From positions 47,230 to 111,229 of the forward strand of contig NZ_VUYS01000010.1 in NCBI RefSeq assembly GCF_008389435.1: a stretch of 64,000 bases of DNA. The letters run 5' to 3'. The translations under genes and the position numbers were made by a program. This stretch comes from Candidatus Nitrosocosmicus agrestis (GTDB taxonomy: Archaea; Thermoproteota; Nitrososphaeria; Nitrososphaerales; Nitrososphaeraceae). The notes below the pieces were generated by a model that was not told where the DNA came from, searched no databases, and saw only the letters and a program-made list of their open reading frames with translations. Shown in pieces: positions 38,230-46,635 of this stretch; the stretch's first letter is position 1, and each line of letters opens with the position of its first letter.

Positions 38230-39539
38230 CTAGTAAAGTAGATTCCATATCAAATTTGCAAACCCTTCTTTATGTAATAGACCAATATTTGCAATATCAA
38301 TGTCTTTGTGGTCTGCACTGGAGAGCAAAACGATTCCTTTATGAGTCGATGGGTTAAATGCAATTATCGAATTGAATCCGTCGGCAGTTATACCATTATG
38401 CCATACTACTTCACTACCATAATTGGTATTTATCATCCGTCCTAATCCGACATAAAATCCCTCACCGCTATTGTTATCTGATACTTGAACATTGTTTGGT
38501 CCCAAAAATCCATTGTAGTGTCGAATCAAGTGTGATTCTTGCATAGCTGCGTCCAATTTGGTCTTGATCAACCCAATATTAACTGAGACAAATTTGAGCA
38601 TATCATTAGCAGTAGAATATATTCCTCCACTGGGGGTCATCACAGGGGCTAGATTCCACATGGGAAGTTCATCTCCATTAATATGTCCCACAGCCAAATC
38701 AGATTTCTGTTCCTCTGTTAAAGTAATGCTAGTGTTAACCATACCTAGCATTGATAGAACTTTCTTTTCTAAAAGATCGTCATAAGACATATTCGACTTT
38801 AAGGCTAAAATATTATCTAATAACCCCATACCAAAAGATGAATATCCAAATTTTGAACCAAATTCTGTTGAAATTGAAGTATTGGCGAGACCCTGATACA
38901 GTTCGGAGGGCAAATATTTTTGAGAACATTCTATTATTTTCATTCGATATTCAGTAGTATGGTTGAGATCAAAGTTATTCCAATAATCTTTACAAAAATT
39001 ATCTGGGAATTCGGGTAATCCAGCAGTGTGGGTGGCTAGATTTTCCAGAGTCATATTTTGTATACTGTATTTCGGTATCGTCACATTCGAAGGCAAATAT
39101 TTTTGCAATGGATCATCAAGTTTTACCAGTCCGTCATTTACCATATCAGCAAGTAGTATTGTAGTAAATACTTTTGTGATCGAACCGATACCAAAAATTG
39201 TATTTTGGTCTACTTGGGAATTAATTGATCCTGATTTATTACCATAACCATAAAACTGGGTTCCATTTGGATCGACATAACCTAAGATAATAGCAGCGTT
39301 CGTACTATTACTGTTGGAGATATGCTTTTGATGGCTTCCTGCACCTCATCTGATATAGCATAATTTGATGACGGATTCAATTGGTTGTTTTGCGGTACAG
39401 CTTCTTTTGGATTTGTCGTGCTAAGAAATGATGCATCCACAGGACTTGTCATCCTAGTGGTTAATAATACATTTGAAATTATCACCACGGAAAATAAATC
39501 AACAATTTTGTTGAAAAAGGAATTAAAATCAAGATACAA
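38230..39539 (-). pseudogene. Beta-lactamase/penicillin-binding-fold serine hydrolase, frameshifted
   Basis: The gene begins with a TTG near 39539 and an N-terminal export segment (FNKIVDLFSVVIISNVLL). Its frame reads to YAISDEVQEAIKSIS at about 39316 and then closes. The other frame immediately takes over with NSNSTNAAIILGYVD, reaching the S-x-x-K motif (GSITKVFT) and on to YSSFGMG and WHNGITADG (Tyr and third-motif equivalents). Without the frameshift it would be a normal exported class-C-like esterase or peptidase. The downstream frame alone lacks any canonical start before the Met after the catalytic Ser, so the shift disrupts function unless it is a sequencing error. Confidence 0.8.
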
Positions 39540-40027
39540 CGTGCTAATAGCAATGGAATATATACATACTTGTGTTTTGGGGTCTGCGAAATAAAGCGAT
39601 AATCTTGAAAGCAATTTGATGTAGTGATCAAATAAGAACTTTGATGAAGAAAGTTAATCATCAAATAAGCTATGTCTATTATTGATAAGAATCGGGAAAT
39701 TAAAGATAAGAATTACTCATTTTTTGTAATCGATCACCAGCAGATAATTCAAACAAATCGACATTCTTGATATTGCACTATAAGGTACAAGTGCTAACAA
39801 TACAACCATGCAACCATGGCAACCCTGTGGTTTAAACATTCTCTGTTTTAATATTGTCATAATAAAACAGAATTATACAAACAATTGAATTCGTTTCATA
39901 AATTACCGTAATTATGAAATTTTTTAGTAACGATATGGCTTGCAATATGTGTGATACATATAGTTATTTGACATTAATACTAAAAGGCTTTTTATAATTA
40001 CAAAGAACAATAATCACTGAACCTAAA
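39540..40027. other. Intergenic gap, divergent promoters
   Basis: Promoter side of the broken hydrolase and of the HAD phosphatase. A TATA-like tttttataatta stretch lies about 39989-40000, 28-39 bases before the TTG at 40028. No gene seen. Confidence 0.45.
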
Positions 40028-40978
40028 TTGAAAAGAGTCGCAGCCATACTGTCTGATTTTGATGGTACTTTGTGTCCAACCTCTGATTTAAGATCTGGTT
40101 ACAATGATTCAAATATGATGTCAAAACCGCTTGAAGACGTACTTGTTGAAATATCCTTGACGATCCCTATAAGTATTGTGACCAGCAAGGACTTTGATTT
40201 CATATATCCTAAAACCAAAAAATTCGCAAAAATTTTATCCTGCATTTTGGGTTTAGAAACTTTTGTTATGGATAAAAATGAACAAATAAGCCAAGATAAA
40301 TATTTTCTCAATAAAGACAATGAGGTTGACATAGATACTACCGCTGGTATTCTAAAAGACAATTACTTATTTTTTGAGTATGAAATGGCAGAAATCAACT
40401 CTGCTGTTTTAACTGAAACGGCCGCTTATTTGGAAAAAAAATATGGAGAGGTTGGTATTGAAAAAAAGTTCCTAAAAGGCAAAAACAATCTATTAGGTGG
40501 AATTACTGTTAATTGGAGGCATCGTGCTGATTGGACTGGATGTAAGAGAATGTATGAAGGGATCGTCAGAGAATCACTTTCCATCGCTTTAGAGAATTCT
40601 AAACAGAGGAATGAAAATAGTATTTCAAAAGAAAAATTCGACTATTATACCTCACATCTTTTTATACAGGAATATTCTACTCACCCTTTTGTTGACATAT
40701 ATATTACAAAAGTGAATAAAGGGAATGCATTTGATATTGTTGTATCTAATTTGAGTCAATTTTCGGATATCAAAGGGCAAGTAATATATCTTGGAGATTC
40801 TGAAAACGATAATCCTGCTTTTCAAAAATCTGATATCTCAATTGGGATAAGTTCCGATGATAGGTTACGTCCTAATTTGGATTGCAAATATAACATAAAG
40901 TTTGAGAATTTGCCTGCTGTTTTAAAAAGACTAGTTGACAATAACTACATTTTTTCAGAATCTCTACTAACCTTCTGA
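40028..40978 (+). CDS. HAD-IIB sugar-phosphate phosphatase, 316 aa
   Basis: Haloacid-dehalogenase fold phosphatase. The first motif, ILSDFDGTLCP, has both catalytic Asp (10 and 12); the last, GDSENDNPAF (about 256-265), carries the metal-binding Asp residues. Between them lies a large cap module, which together with the Cof-like motif order suggests sugar phosphates, for example the trehalose-phosphate or mannosyl/glucosyl-3-phosphoglycerate phosphatase branch. This fits the MgH-like glycosidase ten kb away, but that link is inference. The TTG at 40028 is accepted as start: it immediately precedes the first strand. Its stop overlaps a short ATG frame (TGATG). Confidence 0.8.
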   Translation: MKRVAAILSDFDGTLCPTSDLRSGYNDSNMMSKPLEDVLVEISLTIPISIVTSKDFDFIYPKTKKFAKILSCILGLETFVMDKNEQISQDKYFLNKDNEVDIDTTAGILKDNYLFFEYEMAEINSAVLTETAAYLEKKYGEVGIEKKFLKGKNNLLGGITVNWRHRADWTGCKRMYEGIVRESLSIALENSKQRNENSISKEKFDYYTSHLFIQEYSTHPFVDIYITKVNKGNAFDIVVSNLSQFSDIKGQVIYLGDSENDNPAFQKSDISIGISSDDRLRPNLDCKYNIKFENLPAVLKRLVDNNYIFSESLLTF

Positions 40979-41085
40979 TGAATAACAGAATTTCGCCTTA
41001 CCGAAATGATAGCGAATTCATCGAAATAATGAAGGTGGTTTATTTTTCTGAAGATTGTTGGTTAAATCCTAGGTGTTTATATTAG
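40978..41085 (+). CDS. Candidate coupled microprotein, 35 aa
   Basis: The ATG shares its A with the HAD phosphatase stop (TGATG), the arrangement of translational coupling. It reads MNNRISPYRNDSEFIEIMK, then SEDCWLNPRCLY, with two Cys near the end. Composition looks coding. It could also be a shifted end of the phosphatase gene. No homologue recognised. Confidence 0.3.
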   Translation: MNNRISPYRNDSEFIEIMKVVYFSEDCWLNPRCLY

Positions 41086-41418
41086 GTAAAAAAATACTTG
41101 ATTCTATTCATTTGTTATTGGAGTTACTTGGGTCTAGAATAGATAGTAAATATAGCAGGTAGTCTATCTTGGCATTTACTCTGCTTTATTGACTAACTGA
41201 AACATAGACCAAATCTATTTTGTATTTAAAGCAAGGAATTTTCTGACAATTCGACCATGAGTTATTGTTCGTCTTAAAAGGTGCAGGAATGATTGAAGGC
41301 AAACAACTCTAAATAGTGGCAATTAATATGATGGATAATGTTCGTTTGTCTTTTTTTTTTGGCACAATAGGGAGAAGAATCTTAATAATTCATTGACTAC
41401 AATACTAGTTTAATAATC
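41086..41418. other. Intergenic gap, no gene seen
   Basis: Spacer before DUF190. A run of ten T's at about 41350-41359. Confidence 0.4.
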
Positions 41419-41733
41419 ATGACACTAAAAGAAATGATTTGTCTTTCCATTCGAATAAAGAAAAATGATAATGTGAATGGAAAAAGACTGGAAAAGACCA
41501 TACTGGATTTTTTAATGAAGTCAAAGGTCCTGGGTGCCATAGTTTGGCTTGGAGTAGATGGTTTTGGAAGAAGAGGAAAATCAACAGTGCATTTGGAAGG
41601 CTTAATGATAAACCAGCCTATGATGATTGAAACAATAGATGAGGAGGAAAAAATACAACCACTGTTATTACCGCTAAAACAAATGATAGGTGATAATGGC
41701 TTTATTACTATTCATAAGGTTCAGGTAGTTTAA
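41419..41733 (+). CDS. DUF190 (PII-like) protein, 104 aa
   Basis: Small protein of the DUF190 family, which has a ferredoxin-like/PII-like fold. Characteristic order: ICLSIRIKKNDNVNGKRLEK, the central GAIVWLGVDGFGRRGKSTVH loop with its GFGRRG turn, then PMMIETIDEEEKIQPLLLPL and a final GFITIHKVQVV strand. Family knowledge: often encoded next to fluoride channels (CrcB) and thought to bind nucleotide or sense something. No crcB lies next to it in this window, which is worth noting. Length normal; the ATG at 41419 is close to the first strand. A T7 run follows the stop. Confidence 0.88.
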   Translation: MTLKEMICLSIRIKKNDNVNGKRLEKTILDFLMKSKVLGAIVWLGVDGFGRRGKSTVHLEGLMINQPMMIETIDEEEKIQPLLLPLKQMIGDNGFITIHKVQVV

Positions 41734-41736
41734 GAG

Positions 41737-41743
41737 TTTTTTT
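41737..41743 (+). terminator. T7 terminator after DUF190
   Basis: Seven T's begin three bases after the stop codon, an archaeal-style intrinsic terminator. Confidence 0.45.
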
Positions 41744-42149
41744 CGTATTCGAATTCAAAGGCCAATTCTATCCAAGTCGAAATAGTTTAAACCTGTTAGT
41801 TTAAAATTGCCATCTTTACTCTGTAAATCGAGGCTAACAAGTGATCAAATTTTATTAATATACCTCCCAATCAGATTCTGTTGATGGTAACGAAATTGAT
41901 AAATGAAATTTTAGTATGAAATATGTGATCATAAATTGCTAATGGTAGATTAAGGATATTCTTTTCTCATTATTAACAGAATAAACTAGAAAACTAAAAG
42001 AAATGAGAAAATCTTGTGATGATGATGCTGCATCTTTTCAATCTGATTCTTGTATGAATAGACATGCATTATTAATATAACAAAAATTCCGACAATGTTA
42101 TTAGTAACCGCAACTTTTGAATAAGAAAGTTTTGAATAGTATCGTTACC
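41744..42149. other. Intergenic gap, no gene seen
   Basis: Convergent spacer. A 25-codon Asp/Ser-rich frame at 42003 is too short to call. Confidence 0.4.
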
Positions 42150-42707
42150 TTACAATTTAGGATATGTGACTAAATTCTCATCGATTGAATGACGAGCAAA
42201 AGGGGTTACTACATGGAGGCTTGGACGAGTACTGGTATTATTTCTTATAATATCATAAACAGGAGTATTTTTTACTATAATAAGGTAATCTGATATTAAT
42301 CGCCTATGACAGCGCCATGGCACTGCTTCGGAACACATAATGGCAAGAGAACCCCTGCGATTTGCTGTTAACGAAAGTAATTTTTCTATTCCCTCTTTAA
42401 ATGATTTTGTTAACATGTAATTTGCATAAGATCTGAAGGACTTGTTTTGCCATCCTTCATTATTGTATTTCTGAGATGCAGCAATGTTGTTTCGCCTTCC
42501 TCCAAGTTTTTCAATATGTTTATAGTAAATGTGTTTTGTTAAGAGTTCTTTGGCCAACGTTTCTTTATTAAATTGTGGAAAAGATTTAGAACCCGGATAT
42601 CGTCTTACATCGACTACTGTATCTATCTGATTGTCCTTTAATAGATGGACAAATTCATCTAATTCGCGATTTGAATGTCCTATTGTGAATATCAGAGTCA
42701 TAAACAT
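42150..42707 (-). CDS. DUF488-domain protein, 185 aa
   Basis: The family markers are clear: IFTIGHSNRELDEFVHLLKD, then DTVVDVRRYPGSKSFPQFN and YYKHIEKLGGRR, and the Cys-containing CSEAVPWRCHRRLISDYL. The conserved Cys-x(6)-W-R-C-H-R pattern may form a metal or redox site. DUF488 proteins are widespread, of unknown biochemical function, and sometimes found near nucleic-acid or stress genes. Cytoplasmic, normal length. ATG at 42707 or two codons later (MTLIFTIGHS) fit equally. No linked gene suggests a role. Confidence 0.85.
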   Translation of the reverse strand: MFMTLIFTIGHSNRELDEFVHLLKDNQIDTVVDVRRYPGSKSFPQFNKETLAKELLTKHIYYKHIEKLGGRRNNIAASQKYNNEGWQNKSFRSYANYMLTKSFKEGIEKLLSLTANRRGSLAIMCSEAVPWRCHRRLISDYLIIVKNTPVYDIIRNNTSTRPSLHVVTPFARHSIDENLVTYPKL

Positions 42708-43397
42708 GAAATCAACCTGATTGCAGATTTTTTTTAAATGATTTTACCCCAGAAAAGCCACATAAACCCAAGCATGATCCTCTTTTGGTCTTGATATTCA
42801 TTTAGTTTGTAACTCCTAGTCCCTTTAAAAAATTTAAAGGGTGTAAATTAATGATCACACATTAAATAGTATGTTATATAGCTTATATTGCTTTTATAGG
42901 ATAGAACTATAATTTCGCAAGAAAATATGGTCCTTTTCAATAAAAGCGTTTTTGAATATGATTCATAGATGAGTTAAATTCTAAAAATTCTGTTAGGTTC
43001 CTTGATATAAATCCCAATACTAGTTCCAGGACCAAGTTATTTTTGTTTATTATGACGACATGGCTTTTGGTAATCGTTGGATACGGATTATAGACATTTG
43101 TAACTCTTTCCATAGAGTCTAAAAATGAATATATTCATACATAGATTAGAATCTAAATATTATTAATAATGAATCCGATTGGAGTCATATTATTACAACT
43201 TCTGAATGTATAACCTAATTCTCACGATGTTTAATGTATGGTCAAAAAGGGAAATTCATAAAAACTTTTTTTTTGATGCTCTGACTACCCTAAATTATTT
43301 TTCTCTGTTAACTTACCCAAATTACATCTAGTTACGATCTCATCCCTTACCCATTTAAATACTTAACTTTCTATAGTTACTATTACAAAGTGATTTA
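42708..43397. other. 0.7-kb gap with one start-less coding-like stretch
   Basis: At 42962-43093 a plus-strand frame reads IDELNSKNSVRFLDINPNTS and ends in a membrane segment (FIMTTWLLVIVGYGL), but has no start codon. Possibly a decayed tail-anchored protein. Nothing else noted. Confidence 0.35.
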
Positions 43398-43808
43398 ATG
43401 TTGATAGGAAATCAGTGTGATTCAAACTGCAAAGTTCATTATGAAAGGGAAGGACATGGATCCTCCTACCAAGGTCATATCAAGTATGGTGGACATTGTG
43501 AATGCAACAGTTGTGGATGTGAAACAATGCATCATGGTAGTAACGCTAGTTGTTCAAGTTGCAACAGTGATCCAATTGAAGGTGCAAAAAGACTATTAGA
43601 AAGCGCATTCTTTGAAGCTTTAAGAGAAGTTCATGTAGAGAAAATAAAGAAAATAATTGAAAGAGATTGGGGAAATAATATAGACCAAGCGGCTGAGTTA
43701 GCAGTCAGAACAATCGAAAAACAATGGCAAACTTCGTTATCTACTTCATCCCCGAGTAAGGAGTTTTATGATGAACTAAAAAAGATAATGACATCAGGTA
43801 ATAAATAA
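43398..43808 (+). CDS. Cys/His-rich N-domain with helical C-domain, 136 aa
   Basis: Not a known family to me. Residues 1-55 contain eight or more Cys and several His (CDSNCKVH, GGHCECNSCGCETMHHG, CSSC), enough for one or two zinc or other metal sites. Residues 58-132 form charged helices (EGAKRLLESAFFEALREVHV, KIKKIIERDWGN, DQAAELAVRTIEKQW). The order suggests a metal-binding head on a helical-bundle tail, perhaps a small regulator or metal store. Gly/Ser/Tyr/His-rich linker in the head. The ATG at 43398 is the first start. Isolated, with a T8 run shortly after the stop. Confidence 0.65.
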   Translation: MLIGNQCDSNCKVHYEREGHGSSYQGHIKYGGHCECNSCGCETMHHGSNASCSSCNSDPIEGAKRLLESAFFEALREVHVEKIKKIIERDWGNNIDQAAELAVRTIEKQWQTSLSTSSPSKEFYDELKKIMTSGNK

Positions 43809-43843
43809 TTATTAATGATGTTCATAAAGTAAGCAAACCATAC

Positions 43844-43851
43844 TTTTTTTT
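43844..43851 (+). terminator. T8 terminator candidate
   Basis: Eight T's 36 bases after the stop of the Cys/His-rich gene. Confidence 0.4.
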
Positions 43852-44184
43852 GATGATTTAATGTAGCTAAATCTACTATCTTTTCTTTTTTTAAGACTAT
43901 GATATTTGATAAGATGGCAACAATAGTGGATTAGTTAGAGTGTGATTCTTTCTAACGGAGATATACATTATACTAAATATAATCTTACTCTATCATTGGG
44001 ATTTTTCTACAAAGTACACGGTTCAATACATCTGCCATACATACACGAAATCTAACAACTCCATGTAATCCTATGGGTAATTAAAAGCGTAACCAATCTA
44101 TGCATTATGCCAATTAATCTTATTGGATACATTGATGTTCTGAAACTCTGACTAAGCAATCGGATATCTGAGAAAGAACTTTTC
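43852..44184. other. Intergenic gap, no gene seen
   Basis: Convergent spacer with further T-rich stretches (about 43880-43892). No frame called. Confidence 0.4.
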
Positions 44185-44649
44185 TTATTTTTTAATTCTA
44201 TATAAATTTCTGCGTGAAATTATAACAGTCTTGTTATCTCTTAGGCGCTTAATTTTAAAATCAATGGACAATATACCATATTTTTCATAATTTTCTTCCC
44301 CTTTCTTATCAGATATTGTATACTCAACTTCCAATTCTTCTCCTGCATCGACTTCACCTATAAATCGGGTGTTCCGGTTATCCCATGTTGGGTCCCCGTC
44401 CATTCCATACAATAGCATAACACAATTTGAAAAAATATCTAGTCTAGTCATCTCACCTTCCGCTCGTGCTATTATGGCTCGACCGGGCAGAAGCATATTG
44501 CTTTTAATCCCTTCCTTTAAAGCAAGTTCAGGATTTTCGTGTAGAATGTTTTTTGTCTTCGCAAATGATAGGTATTTGTTAAAATCATTTTTATCAATAC
44601 AGATATATGATTTAAATGTCTGTCCTATTTTAAACTCTTCAAATTTCAA
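44185..44649 (-). CDS. MaoC-like hotdog-fold protein, 154 aa
   Basis: MaoC-type dehydratase fold: opening FEEFKIGQTFKSYICIDKND, HENPELALKEGIKSNMLLPG in the region where enoyl hydratases carry their Asp/His pair, and a strand-rich C-terminal half (RFIGEVDAGEELEVEYTISD, then IDFKIKRLRDNKTVI). The classical catalytic D-x(4)-H is only partly recognisable (KNILHENPELA), so it may bind an acyl-thioester without fast hydration or act on an unusual substrate. Thaumarchaea use such folds in the 3-hydroxypropionate/4-hydroxybutyrate pathway; no other pathway gene is adjacent. Start ATG at 44649 is directly before the fold. Confidence 0.68.
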   Translation of the reverse strand: MKFEEFKIGQTFKSYICIDKNDFNKYLSFAKTKNILHENPELALKEGIKSNMLLPGRAIIARAEGEMTRLDIFSNCVMLLYGMDGDPTWDNRNTRFIGEVDAGEELEVEYTISDKKGEENYEKYGILSIDFKIKRLRDNKTVIISRRNLYRIKK

Positions 44650-45046
44650 ATACTGTTTTGAAAACTGATATTCGACAATATATTTTAACTACTTCTCAAC
44701 CAAACAGAATCAATTTAATTCAATAATATTGAACTGGGGTCCTAATGGTAAACTTTCCTGGAGTTTTGAAAACTCCTAATCTGTTCTTCAATTTTAGAAT
44801 AGAAGAGAAATTGTATAAATTGATTTCTTTTTTTATATAAATTCAATCAATGGATCATGTGAATTGCTAATTGAGTCAAATTTGTTACGTGTACAACTAA
44901 ACCCGTATACTGTGCGGAACTTAATCCTGCCAGAGGTATTATAGACTACCTAAAACTATTTCAAACAAAATAAGGTATATAACGACTCCTATTTCTTTCT
45001 ATATATGTATAAAAATAGCGTTTAATATATTCAAATAGTTAAAAAC
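44650..45046. other. Intergenic gap, divergent promoters
   Basis: Promoter side of the MaoC-like gene and of the SLC13/ArsB transporter. TATA-like stretches at about 44830-44840 and 45000-45010. No gene seen. Confidence 0.45.
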
Positions 45047-46489
45047 ATGCACAAAAAATATTCTATTGGCATACTCTTAATTGCCACTTACATTGTTATT
45101 ATTTTTACAATTCCGCCTTTGGTATTTGAAAAGAGTGTTACTCCCATCTTAGCTGGCATCACGGTAATTATGGTTGCGATCTACGTTTTGCTCGGTTTAG
45201 ATATTGTGCACAGAACTGTCATTGCAATGTTTGGAGCCATCTTATCCGTTATACTGGCTATCATATTAGGTTCTATGCTATCTGAAGACAGTTTACACTT
45301 TGTAGTAGAGTCTATTGACTTTAACACAATCGGCCTACTACTTGGAATGATGATCATGGTGGCTATTTTAGGCGAAACAGGGGTGTTTCACCAAGTTGGG
45401 ATAAAACTCGGCAAGATTAGTAAGGGGAATGTTTGGATATTGATGGTGTTACTATGCACTTTTACATCTGTCGCATCGATGTTTGTAGATAACGTTACTA
45501 CAATTTTGTTGATGGTTCCTGTTACAATTTCTATTACCCGAACTCTAGGAATTAATCCAATTCCATTCATAATGGCTCAGGTTTTAGTTTCAAACGTTGG
45601 AGGTGCAGCAACATTAATTGGAGATCCTCCAAACATCCTGATTGGCTCTGCAGCCGGTATTGATTTTAACACTTTCTTGATATATATGGGGCCAACTATT
45701 GCAATCCTTTTTGGATTTTCTCTATTGCTGATCAAACTGTTCTTTAGAAAGGAATTAAGCGGTGAACAAAAATTGGAACAGAAGGAAGATGTTCAGGAGT
45801 TAATGCATAGAGACGAAGATGTAATTGTAATACATCATAAGGGATTGTTAATAAAGTCTCTTATTGTATTAGTAGGAGTAGTTATTCTGTTCTCCTTACA
45901 AACTATCACACATTTAGAAGTGTCCATCATTGCGATTGGCGGGGCTGCAGTTTTATTAATCATAAGCAGAATTTCATTAGAAAAAATTCTACATGAGGTT
46001 GATTGGGCAACTTTGCTATTTTTTGTAGGCCTTTTTGTCATAGTAGGAGTAGCTGAACATGCAGGTTTGATTTCCGTACTTGCAAAATTATCAATTGACA
46101 TTACCGGAGGTGATCCGTGGATTACCTTCGTAATGGTTATTTGGTTATCTGGGATTGCAAGTGCTTTTGTAGATAATATTCCATTTACCACTACTATGAT
46201 TCCTTTAATTCATACGCTAAATGAGGATCCCTCTATCGCTTCTTCGTTTGGACCTGAAAGCGGTTTTCATACTAGTCCCTTATGGTGGGCCTTAGCCCTT
46301 GGAGCAGACTTGGGAGGTAATGGCACGTTGATTGGGTCAAGCGCAGGAGTAGTTGCTGCAGGATTAAGTGAAAAATTTGGGCGCCATATCTCATTTACGA
46401 GGTGGATACGTATAGGTTTTCCATTCATGATTGCAACTCTGGCAATGGGAACCATAGTTCTTTATGGATTGCTCTCGCTAATTCACTGA
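45047..46489 (+). CDS. SLC13/ArsB-NhaD-type ion transporter, 480 aa
   Basis: Ion-transporter superfamily permease with about 11-12 membrane helices. Two signature hairpins are visible: SVASMFVDNVTTILLMVPV followed by NVGGAATLIGDPPNILIGSA in the first half, and SGIASAFVDNIPFTTTMIPL followed by LGGNGTLIGSSAGVV in the second, the duplicated sites that bind substrate and coupling ion. The family includes arsenite exporters, Na+/H+ antiporters (NhaD) and di-/anion carriers; the NVGGAATLIGDPPN form is common in ArsB/NhaD and YfbS types. Substrate not fixed. The following gene (150 bases on, same direction) is a CPA2 antiporter, so both may serve ion balance. Confidence 0.87.
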   Translation: MHKKYSIGILLIATYIVIIFTIPPLVFEKSVTPILAGITVIMVAIYVLLGLDIVHRTVIAMFGAILSVILAIILGSMLSEDSLHFVVESIDFNTIGLLLGMMIMVAILGETGVFHQVGIKLGKISKGNVWILMVLLCTFTSVASMFVDNVTTILLMVPVTISITRTLGINPIPFIMAQVLVSNVGGAATLIGDPPNILIGSAAGIDFNTFLIYMGPTIAILFGFSLLLIKLFFRKELSGEQKLEQKEDVQELMHRDEDVIVIHHKGLLIKSLIVLVGVVILFSLQTITHLEVSIIAIGGAAVLLIISRISLEKILHEVDWATLLFFVGLFVIVGVAEHAGLISVLAKLSIDITGGDPWITFVMVIWLSGIASAFVDNIPFTTTMIPLIHTLNEDPSIASSFGPESGFHTSPLWWALALGADLGGNGTLIGSSAGVVAAGLSEKFGRHISFTRWIRIGFPFMIATLAMGTIVLYGLLSLIH

Positions 46490-46635
46490 GTGAATGAAAT
46501 ATTATTATTTCCCTGTTGTTTACAGCAAAAGTACAAACGGTGAAAATTCATTTGGAATATGTTAAAATCTCCCATGGCTTTAATCCACCTAATTATTTTA
46601 TAAAAATTTAATAAACATACCTAAAATTATAAATT

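Noticed and set aside
43300..43316. Second IS end (ctctgttaact)
   Set aside because: Only 11 bases match the terminal repeat and no partner end or transposase lies nearby.
22244..44925. TGCGGAACTTA-type 16-mers near 22246 and 44906 (one mismatch)
   Set aside because: With this sequence length and both strands, many such one-mismatch 16-mer pairs are expected by chance; no further similarity surrounds them.
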